DNA of 12,351 nucleotides from an uncultured Bacteroidia bacterium (GTDB taxonomy: Bacteria; Bacteroidota; Bacteroidia; Bacteroidales; UBA932). The stretch lies in the NCBI GenBank assembly GCA_902766985.1, contig CACXFP010000006.1, positions 1 through 12,351 on the forward strand, read 5' to 3'. Both the position numbers and the translations under genes were made by a program. The notes under the pieces are model-generated. The model worked only from the letters and a program-made list of their open reading frames with translations. It made no database searches and had not been told where the DNA came from. Positions within the stretch are counted from its first letter, which is position 1. Each line of letters opens with the position of its first letter. Shown one piece after another: positions 7,066 through 12,351 of this stretch.

Positions 7066-9257
7066 TTATGGAAAAGAACTACAAGAGAACCCTGGTCACA
7101 TGTGCGTTGCCATATGCCAACGGCCCTGTCCATATAGGGCACCTGGCCGGCGTGTATGTGCCTGCGGACATTTATGTCAGGTACCTCAGGATGAGGGGGA
7201 AAGAAGTGCTTTATGTCTGCGGCAGCGACGAGCACGGGGTACCCATCACCATAAAGGCACGCGCCCAGGGCGTCTCACCCCAGGACATAGTGGACAAATA
7301 CAACAGGATCATCAAGGACTCCTTCTCCGGGCTCGGCATCAACTTCGACGTCTATTCCAGGACTACGTCCAAGGTCCATCACGACATTGCCTCCGGTTTC
7401 TTCAAGAAACTTTACGACGAAGGCAAATTCATCACCCGGGAGAGCGAACAGTTCTACGACGACGAGGCTAAGACCTTCCTCGCCGACCGCTATATAGTCG
7501 GGACCTGCCCCAAATGCGGCAACCCCAACGCATACGGCGACCAGTGCGAGAAATGCGGCTCAACCCTCAGTCCCGAAGAACTCATCGACCCCAGGTCCGC
7601 CCTCAGCGGAAGCGCCCCCAGGAAGGTGAAGACCAAGCACTGGTATCTCCCCCTGGACAAGTATGAGCCCTGGCTCAGGGACTGGATCCTTGAAAACCAC
7701 AAGGAGTGGAAGACCAACGTTTACGGCCAGTGCAAATCCTGGCTGGACGGCCATCTCCAGCCCCGTGCCGTGAGCCGCGACCTGGACTGGGGCATCCCCG
7801 TTCCGGTCGAGGGAGCCGAGGGCAAGGTGCTTTACGTGTGGTTTGACGCCCCTATCGGATATATTTCCAACTCGAAGGAGCTCCTTCCCAATTCCTGGGA
7901 GAAATGGTGGAAGGATTCCGACACCCGTCTGGTCCATTTCATCGGGAAGGACAATATCGTGTTCCACTGCATCGTCTTCCCTTCAATGCTGAAGGCCCAC
8001 GGCGACTATGTCCTTCCGGACAACGTGCCTGCCAACGAGTTCCTGAACCTTGAGGGAGACAAGATATCCACTTCCCGCAACTGGGCCGTATGGCTTCAGG
8101 ACTATCTCCAGGATTTCCCTGGCCAGGAGGACGTGTTGAGGTACGTACTTTGCGCCAACGCCCCCGAGACCAAGGACAATGACTTCACCTGGAAGGACTT
8201 CCAGCAGAGGAACAACTCCGAACTCGTGGCCATATTCGGCAATTTCGTCAACCGTGCCGTCGTCCTTACCCAGAAATGGTTCGGCGGGAAGGTTCCCGGG
8301 GACTTGAAACCCGAGGCCATCGACAGGGAAACCCTCTCCCAGATACCCGTCTGCCGGGCGAATCTCGAAAAATATCTTGAGACCTTCCATTTCCGCGAGG
8401 CACTCAAGGAGGCCATGAACATGGCGCGCATAGGCAACAAGTACATCTCGGACACCGAGCCCTGGGCGGTCGCCAAGACCGACCTTGACAGGGCGGCCTC
8501 CATCCTTCACACCTGCCTCCAGATCTGCGCCGACCTTGCGATCGCTTTCGAGCCGTTCCTCCCGTTCTCCGCAGAGAAGCTCCGTGACATTCTCCGCGTG
8601 GGCATCGAAGCCGGGAAGGATTTCCGCCGCGGGGATGCCGACGGATTCGGGGACACTGAGAACTGCTACGGTCCCATGGATGGCCGTGCACGTCACACCG
8701 AGTCCTGCGGGGAGTTGAGGGATCCGATGTACCGTCTCATCCTGAAATGGGATGACCTCGGCTCCGAAAGCCTGCTGCCCGCCGGACATGAGCTTGGCGA
8801 GCCTGCGCTGCTGTTCAGCAAGATAGATGACAGCGTGGTTGATGCCCAGGTGGCCAAGCTGAATGCGACCAAGGCTGCCAACGAGGCTGCCGCAAAGGCG
8901 GCTGCCGCCAAGGAAGTCGAACCTCAGAAGGAAGAGGTTACATTCGATGATTTCGGCAGGATGGACATCCGTACGGCCACCGTCCTCGAGGCGGTGAAGG
9001 TGCCGAAGACCGACAAGCTCCTAAAGCTTACGATTGATATCGGAATCGACAGGAGGGTCATCGTGTCCGGGATTGCCGAGTACTATTCTCCCGATGACAT
9101 GGTGGGAAAGCAGATTTGCATCCTTGCTAACCTCAAGCCCCGCACCATCAAAGGGATAGAGTCCCAGGGCATGATCCTGATGGCCAAGCAGGGGGATGGA
9201 TCGATGAGGTTCATAACCCCCGAGGAGGCTGTCTGCAACGGAGCCATGGTCGGATAG
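7062..9257 (+). CDS. metG: Methionyl-tRNA synthetase with C-terminal tRNA-binding domain
   Basis: It charges tRNA-Met with methionine using ATP. The class I signatures are HIGH at 24-27 ([11 protein letters not shown]) and the KMSKS-loop equivalent KISTS at 334-338. A zinc knuckle uses C149, C152, C162 and C165. [11 protein letters not shown] (260-270) and FIGKDN (293-298) line the active site. The anticodon-binding helical domain spans about 375-510, and an EMAP/Trbp111-type dimerising tRNA-binding domain fills about 625-731 ([14 protein letters not shown]). At 731 residues it is roughly 50 longer than the E. coli enzyme. The excess lies mainly at about 513-557, a charged segment I cannot match to the family, and in an Ala/Lys-rich linker (about 595-620). 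The ATG at 7062 overlaps the dnaG stop as ATGA; the ATG at 7068, two codons later, is an equally possible start. Confidence 0.96.
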   Translation: MIMEKNYKRTLVTCALPYANGPVHIGHLAGVYVPADIYVRYLRMRGKEVLYVCGSDEHGVPITIKARAQGVSPQDIVDKYNRIIKDSFSGLGINFDVYSRTTSKVHHDIASGFFKKLYDEGKFITRESEQFYDDEAKTFLADRYIVGTCPKCGNPNAYGDQCEKCGSTLSPEELIDPRSALSGSAPRKVKTKHWYLPLDKYEPWLRDWILENHKEWKTNVYGQCKSWLDGHLQPRAVSRDLDWGIPVPVEGAEGKVLYVWFDAPIGYISNSKELLPNSWEKWWKDSDTRLVHFIGKDNIVFHCIVFPSMLKAHGDYVLPDNVPANEFLNLEGDKISTSRNWAVWLQDYLQDFPGQEDVLRYVLCANAPETKDNDFTWKDFQQRNNSELVAIFGNFVNRAVVLTQKWFGGKVPGDLKPEAIDRETLSQIPVCRANLEKYLETFHFREALKEAMNMARIGNKYISDTEPWAVAKTDLDRAASILHTCLQICADLAIAFEPFLPFSAEKLRDILRVGIEAGKDFRRGDADGFGDTENCYGPMDGRARHTESCGELRDPMYRLILKWDDLGSESLLPAGHELGEPALLFSKIDDSVVDAQVAKLNATKAANEAAAKAAAAKEVEPQKEEVTFDDFGRMDIRTATVLEAVKVPKTDKLLKLTIDIGIDRRVIVSGIAEYYSPDDMVGKQICILANLKPRTIKGIESQGMILMAKQGDGSMRFITPEEAVCNGAMVG

Positions 9258-9260
9258 GTT

Positions 9261-10397
9261 ATGGCATTGACGGTGATACAGGGAGCGGACCTTTCTTCCC
9301 GGAACACTTTCGGGATGAGGGTTTCCTGCCGCCGTCTTGTCGAATACAGGTCCGAACAGGAACTGAGGGACTACCTGGTTGACCGCCCTTCGGAGGAGCC
9401 GCTCCTCCATATCGGCGGAGGCAGCAACCTTTTGTTTACCAAAGACTTTCCAGGAACGGTCCTGCACTCCTGCATTAAGTTCATCGAGCCTTTGGAAGCG
9501 GCCGCCGGTGAAGGATCCGGCGGCTGTTGCACGCCTCCGGGCGAAAATTCCGGCTTGCTGAAAAAGGCTTCGCCGGATATTTCCGCCACTCCGGCGACAG
9601 AGGAGGTGCTCCTGCGTGTCGGGGCAGGGGTGGTCTGGGACGACCTTTGCGCCTGGTGTGCGGAGAAGGGACTATGGGGGACTGAGAACCTGTCGCTGAT
9701 CCCAGGAGAGGTTGGGGCTGCTGCAGTGCAGAATATCGGCGCTTATGGCCGGGAAGTCAAGGACCTGATTGTCAGGGTAGAATGTATTGATTTGAAGACG
9801 GGGGAGAAGGTGGTTTTCGATAATGGGGACTGCCGTTACGGCTACCGTGACTCCGCTTTCAAGAATGAATTGAAGGGAAAATATGCCGTCACCGCCGTCG
9901 TCCTGAAGGTGACCGGAGAGTATTCTCCCGAACTGGATTACGGTCACGTCCGGGAGGCGGTTATCAGGGAATACGGTTCTGACGAGAAGCTTACTCCGAT
10001 GATGGTCAGGAAGGTGATCATCGATACGAGGAAAGGGAAACTTCCCGAACCGTCGGAGGTCGGAAGCGCGGGGAGTTTCTTCAGAAATCCGTATATTACG
10101 GAAAATCAATACAGGACGGTCGAGTCGGTGGCTGAGAGGGAAGGTCTGGGACCTGTGCCGCATTTCCCTGTTGAGGGCGGCCTGGTCAAGGTTCCGGCGG
10201 CCTGGATGATAGACAAATGCGGCTGGAAGGGCGTACGCCGTGGCAATGCAGGGGTCTGGGATACCCAGCCGCTGGTGCTTGTCAATGCGACGGGGAAGGC
10301 ATCTCCCGATGAGATCCTTGGACTTGAAAATGAAATTATAGCTTCTGTAAAGAATCGCTTCGGAGTCACCCTTGTACCCGAAGTTGAACATATTTAA
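9261..10397 (+). CDS. murB: UDP-N-acetylenolpyruvoylglucosamine reductase carrying an in-frame repeat insertion
   Basis: This FAD enzyme reduces UDP-GlcNAc-enolpyruvate with NADPH to UDP-MurNAc, the second committed step of peptidoglycan precursor synthesis. Type I signatures are NTFGMRV (15-21), the FAD loop IGGGSNLLF (51-59), LSLIPGEVGAAAVQNIGAYG (144-163), CRYGYRDSAFK (191-201), the proton-donor serine S272 in GSAGSFFRNP, and the catalytic glutamate E374 in LVPEVEHI. All key residues are present. Residues about 80-114 (AAAGEGSGGCC to PATEE) have no counterpart in the family and are encoded by the dispersed repeat at 9501-9596. They fall between the strands FIEPLE and VLLRVGAG, a surface turn in E. 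coli MurB. Without them the length would be about 343, typical of type I MurB. It lies 3 bp after metG and 10 bp before murA. The enzyme is probably functional. Confidence 0.95.
   Translation: MALTVIQGADLSSRNTFGMRVSCRRLVEYRSEQELRDYLVDRPSEEPLLHIGGGSNLLFTKDFPGTVLHSCIKFIEPLEAAAGEGSGGCCTPPGENSGLLKKASPDISATPATEEVLLRVGAGVVWDDLCAWCAEKGLWGTENLSLIPGEVGAAAVQNIGAYGREVKDLIVRVECIDLKTGEKVVFDNGDCRYGYRDSAFKNELKGKYAVTAVVLKVTGEYSPELDYGHVREAVIREYGSDEKLTPMMVRKVIIDTRKGKLPEPSEVGSAGSFFRNPYITENQYRTVESVAEREGLGPVPHFPVEGGLVKVPAAWMIDKCGWKGVRRGNAGVWDTQPLVLVNATGKASPDEILGLENEIIASVKNRFGVTLVPEVEHI
9501..9596 (+). repeat. Palindromic dispersed repeat inserted in murB
   Basis: Positions 9526-9595 match 11834-11903 with two differences in 70 bases, and similarity extends left to 9504 with five more differences. 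Each end folds: GCCGCCGG (9501-9508) pairs with CCGGCGGC (9517-9524) across 8 bases, and CGCCGGA (9571-9577) pairs with TCCGGCG (9590-9596) across 12 bases. The ends are also imperfect inverted copies of each other (GGTGAAGGATCCGG against the complement of CCGGATATTTCCGCC). It is read through in-frame with no stop codon. There is no transposase, so this is a non-autonomous repeat of REP or palindromic-element type. Confidence 0.88.
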
Positions 10398-10407
10398 CAA
10401 ACTGCCC

Positions 10408-11721
10408 ATGAGTTCTTTTGTAATTGAAGGCGGACATAAGCTGAGCGGGACCATCACCCCGCAGGGGGCCAAGAACGAGGCCCTCGAGGTCATCAGCGCC
10501 ATCCTGCTGACCGACGAGGAAGTCATTATCTCCAACGTTCCGGAAATCCTTGACGTCAAGAACCTTATCGCTCTCTTCGAGGAGATGGGGGTGAAGGTGG
10601 TGAAGCTTGGGAAGGGAAAGTATTCCTTCAAGGCGGACGCCATCGACGTGAGCTATATAGACAGCGACGAATTCATAAGCAAGTGCGCCCGCCTGCGAGG
10701 CTCCGTGATGGTGGCGGGTCCTCTCCTGGCCCGTTTCGGCCATGTATGGTTCCCCAAGCCGGGCGGCGACAAGATCGGCCGCCGGAGGGTCGATACCCAC
10801 ATCGTCGGCATGATGAATCTCGGAGCGAGCCTCAATTACGACAAGGGCCGCAGGGCATATCACCTTTCCATTCCGGAAGGAGGTTCCCTGACCGGCAGAT
10901 ACATGCTTCTGGACGAGGCTTCCGTAACCGGAACGGCCAACATACTCATGGCAGCAACCCTTGCCAAAGGCCAGACCGTTATTTACAACGCTGCCTGTGA
11001 ACCCTATGTCCAGCAGCTGTGCCGTCTCCTGATAAGGATGGGGGCCATTATCGACGGCGTCGGTTCCAACCTTCTCAGGATCACCGGCGTAAGCCGCCTG
11101 GGAGGGGCCTCCCACACTATCCTCCCCGACATGATTGAAGTTGGTTCTTTCATCGGCATGGCCGCCATGAACCGCAGTTCCCTCACGATCAAGGACGTTT
11201 CCTGGAGCAACCTCGGAATCATTCCCGAGTGTTTCAGGCGTCTGGGAGTCAATCTTGAGCAGAGAGGGGATGATATCTTCGTTCCCGAGCAGGAGAGCTA
11301 TGTGATCGATTCCTTCCTCGACGGGTCCATCATGACGATTGCCGATGCCCCGTGGCCGGGCCTTACCCCTGACCTGCTCTCCGTGATGCTCGTCGTTGCC
11401 ACCCAGTGCCGCGGCAGCGTCCTGATCCATCAGAAGATGTTCGAGAGCAGGCTCTTCTTCGTCGACCGCCTCATCGACATGGGCGCCCAGATCATCCTCT
11501 GCGACCCCCACAGGGCCGTAGTCATAGGTCATGATCACAAATTCACGCTCCGGGCCGGAAATATGCTCTCTCCCGACATCAGGGCAGGTATCGCCTTACT
11601 TATAGCGGCAATGAGCGCGAAAGGGACGAGCGTGATAGGGAATATCGAGCAGATCGACCGCGGATATGAGGACATTGACGCCCGCCTCAGGGCGATCGGG
11701 GCGAACATAACGCGACAATAG
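10408..11721 (+). CDS. murA: UDP-N-acetylglucosamine 1-carboxyvinyltransferase, Asp-type active site
   Basis: MurA transfers enolpyruvate from PEP to UDP-GlcNAc, the first committed step of peptidoglycan synthesis, and feeds MurB encoded just upstream. The 437 residues match the family length. Landmarks are the N-terminal GAKNEALEVI (20-29) with K22 and N23, ARLRGSVMVAGPLLARFG (94-111), EASVTGTANILMAA, AACEP and the later ILPDMIEVGSF with its conserved acidic residue. The loop that carries Cys115 in E. coli reads PKPGGDKIGRRRVD here, with D121 at the cysteine position. Cys-to-Asp MurA enzymes (as in Mycobacterium and Chlamydia) are active and resist fosfomycin. The ATG at 10408 gives the normal N-terminus; an in-frame ATG at 10372 would overlap murB by 26 bp and add 12 atypical residues. 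Confidence 0.95.
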   Translation: MSSFVIEGGHKLSGTITPQGAKNEALEVISAILLTDEEVIISNVPEILDVKNLIALFEEMGVKVVKLGKGKYSFKADAIDVSYIDSDEFISKCARLRGSVMVAGPLLARFGHVWFPKPGGDKIGRRRVDTHIVGMMNLGASLNYDKGRRAYHLSIPEGGSLTGRYMLLDEASVTGTANILMAATLAKGQTVIYNAACEPYVQQLCRLLIRMGAIIDGVGSNLLRITGVSRLGGASHTILPDMIEVGSFIGMAAMNRSSLTIKDVSWSNLGIIPECFRRLGVNLEQRGDDIFVPEQESYVIDSFLDGSIMTIADAPWPGLTPDLLSVMLVVATQCRGSVLIHQKMFESRLFFVDRLIDMGAQIILCDPHRAVVIGHDHKFTLRAGNMLSPDIRAGIALLIAAMSAKGTSVIGNIEQIDRGYEDIDARLRAIGANITRQ

Positions 11722-11724
11722 GCC

Positions 11725-12351
11725 ATGAACCTCCTCTCCTTTGTCGTTCTTGCCAACTTGCTTCTCCCGGCATCTCCTGCCATTCTGGGCGACACCGAAG
11801 AATCTCCCGTCGCCGGCGAAGTATCCGGTGTCGGTTGCACGCCTCCGGGCGAAAATTCCGGCTCGCTGAAAAAGGCTTCGCCGGATATTTCCGCCACTTC
11901 GGCTACCCCTGTCATTCTGAGCGACAGCGAAGAATCTCCCGTCGCAGGCGAAGGATCCGGTGTCAGCGGGGAGGCGCGGGTGATGGTCAGGGACGGGCTG
12001 CTGTCGATTGAGCGGGAGAATTTCAAACTCTGGGGCGATATCCGGTTTCAGGCGGACGCCGGCACGTTCTTCGGCGCACCGGGCTTTTGCAACAGGACTT
12101 TTGACGGGGGAGACAATCCGGACCATATCGGTAGCGGGATAATATTAAGGAGGGCGCGAGTGGCCATAAAGAGCCTCCTGTATGGGAAATGGTTCGCCCA
12201 GGTTGAGGCCGAGATCTCCGCCCGTCCCGAGCTTACATATGCTTTTCTCGCATACAAGGGCATTCCTTATCTTACCCTGAAAGGCGGCCTGACCGACGAG
12301 GATTTCTCCATGCAGCAGAACGCCTCCTTCCATAACATGACCTTCCTGGAA
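11725..12351 (+). CDS. Phosphate-selective porin O/P family protein, 3' end outside window, N-terminus built on repeats
   Basis: The frame is open from the ATG at 11725 to the window edge (209 codons). Residues 1-19 (MNLLSFVVLANLLLPASPA) form a short hydrophobic signal-like segment lacking the usual positive n-region. Residues about 18-83 are encoded by the repeat cluster and are low-complexity (GDTEESPVAG, CTPPGENSGSLKKASPDISAT, SDSEESPVAG). From about residue 84 it looks like a Porin_O_P (OprP/OprO-type) barrel: LSIERENFKLWGDIRFQADAG (93-113, in part), then IILRRARVAIKSLLYGKWFAQ (139-159, in part) and LKGGLTDEDFSMQQNAS, ending at MTFLE, where the family has its typical TFMER-like motif. It would sit in the outer membrane as a substrate or ion channel. 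It starts 3 bp after murA. A start at GTG 11980 or ATG 11983 would avoid the repeats but leave no signal peptide. Confidence 0.75.
   Translation, partial: MNLLSFVVLANLLLPASPAILGDTEESPVAGEVSGVGCTPPGENSGSLKKASPDISATSATPVILSDSEESPVAGEGSGVSGEARVMVRDGLLSIERENFKLWGDIRFQADAGTFFGAPGFCNRTFDGGDNPDHIGSGIILRRARVAIKSLLYGKWFAQVEAEISARPELTYAFLAYKGIPYLTLKGGLTDEDFSMQQNASFHNMTFLE
11776..11834 (+). repeat. 59-bp repeat unit, first copy in porin gene
   Basis: This stretch matches 11908-11966 with six differences in 59 bases, at an offset of 132 bp (44 codons), so both copies are read in the same frame. It begins CCTGCCATTCTGGGCGACAC and ends in GGCGAAGTATCCGGTGTCGG. It starts exactly at the end of the signal-like segment (encoding Pro18-Ala19) and runs straight into the core repeat. 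The unit resembles a GTCATTCTGAGCGA-type repeat I have seen scattered in many bacterial genomes. Confidence 0.88.
11834..11903 (+). repeat. Core palindromic repeat in porin gene, second copy of the murB element
   Basis: Seventy bases match 9526-9595 with two differences (T/C after GGCT, and C/T before CGGC near the 3' end). Internally GGCGAAAATTCCGGC is an imperfect inverted copy of GCCGGATATTTCCGCC, so the core can fold on itself. The terminal hairpins that are perfect in the murB copy are weakened here, which suggests this copy is older or was rearranged with the flanking 59-bp units. It is in-frame and free of stops. Confidence 0.88.
11908..11966 (+). repeat. 59-bp repeat unit, second copy in porin gene
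   Basis: This is the direct repeat of 11776-11834. It begins CCTGTCATTCTGAGCGACAG and carries GGCGAAGGATCCGGTGTCAG at its end. It is closer than the first copy to the intergenic half-copy at 2163-2188, sharing TGTCATTCTGAGCGA exactly. The two units bracket the core repeat, giving a unit-core-unit mosaic of 191 bp. Confidence 0.88.

Noticed and set aside
8061..8075. KISTS instead of KMSKS in MetG as a sign of a defective enzyme
   Set aside because: This is a known natural variant of the loop, and HIGH, the zinc ligands and both C-terminal domains are intact.
10372..10407. Upstream in-frame start for murA at 10372
   Set aside because: It overlaps the end of murB and adds 12 residues absent from MurA; MSSFVIEGG from 10408 fits the family.
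9672..10643. Reverse-strand open frame of 323 codons opposite murB and murA
   Set aside because: It crosses two real genes on the other strand and has low-complexity, non-family composition.
10768..10770. Loss of MurA activity through the missing catalytic Cys
   Set aside because: Asp at this position is a known active variant, and the rest of the protein is intact.
10366..11538. Long reverse-strand open frame (390 codons) opposite murA
   Set aside because: It is antisense to a clear MurA with all its motifs. Its translation has no recognisable domain, and such shadow frames are common in GC-rich coding DNA.
11776..11966. CRISPR array
   Set aside because: There are only two 59-bp units separated by a sequence that itself recurs in murB. 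There are no short regular repeats with unique spacers and no cas genes.
11535..12126. Reverse-strand open frames through the porin repeat region, containing FFAVAQND-like peptides
   Set aside because: That peptide is the usual reverse translation of this dispersed repeat. The forward frame continues into a recognisable porin, so the reverse frames are shadows.

Overview
The window looks like chromosomal DNA of a Bacteroidales bacterium (phylum Bacteroidota) with fairly high GC coding sequence. The evidence is a short D-3-phosphoglycerate dehydrogenase without an ACT domain and with a PKKMGAQT active-site variant, serC-serA followed by a DUF1015 gene, MurA with Asp in place of the usual catalytic Cys, MetG with a KISTS loop, a Bacteroidetes-type -7 promoter box (TATCTTTG), AT-rich leaders without clear Shine-Dalgarno sequences, and a phosphate-selective porin O/P family gene. 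I cannot fix the genus.

Layout. Positions 1-90 hold the last 29 codons of an unidentified protein. A probable promoter (about 75-107) drives serC (164-1237), serA (1243-2163) and a DUF1015 gene (2194-3456). These encode the first two steps of serine synthesis plus a protein that may act on serine or phosphoserine; no classical serB is present. A PHP-family phosphohydrolase (4353-3463, minus strand) converges on this group. A 54-bp AT-rich divergent spacer (4354-4407) separates it from a second rightward run of closely packed genes: a DUF308 membrane protein (4408-5049), dnaG primase (5056-7065), metG (7062-9257, ATGA overlap with dnaG), murB (9261-10397), murA (10408-11721) and the 5' part of a porin O/P gene (11725 to the window end). 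This run joins replication priming, translation and the first two enzymes of peptidoglycan precursor synthesis (MurA, MurB). Gaps inside it are 3-10 bp or overlaps, so it is probably one transcription unit.

The most unusual content is a short GC-rich dispersed repeat that lies inside protein-coding sequence. A core of about 70 bp (9526-9595 and 11834-11903, two differences) is present in-frame in murB and in the N-terminal region of the porin gene. Both copies are read in the same frame and give nearly the same peptide (CTPPGENSG, one variable residue, LKKASPDISAT). In the porin gene the core is bracketed by two 59-bp direct repeats of a GTCATTCTGAGCGA-type unit. An inverted piece of that unit fills the serA-DUF1015 spacer, and the dnaG linker may contain a decayed relative. 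This resembles the behaviour of Rickettsia palindromic elements: a small mobile or expanding repeat that inserts into genes without breaking them. I saw no RNA genes, CRISPR array, transposase or convincing intrinsic terminator. There is no gene-free stretch longer than about 75 bp.
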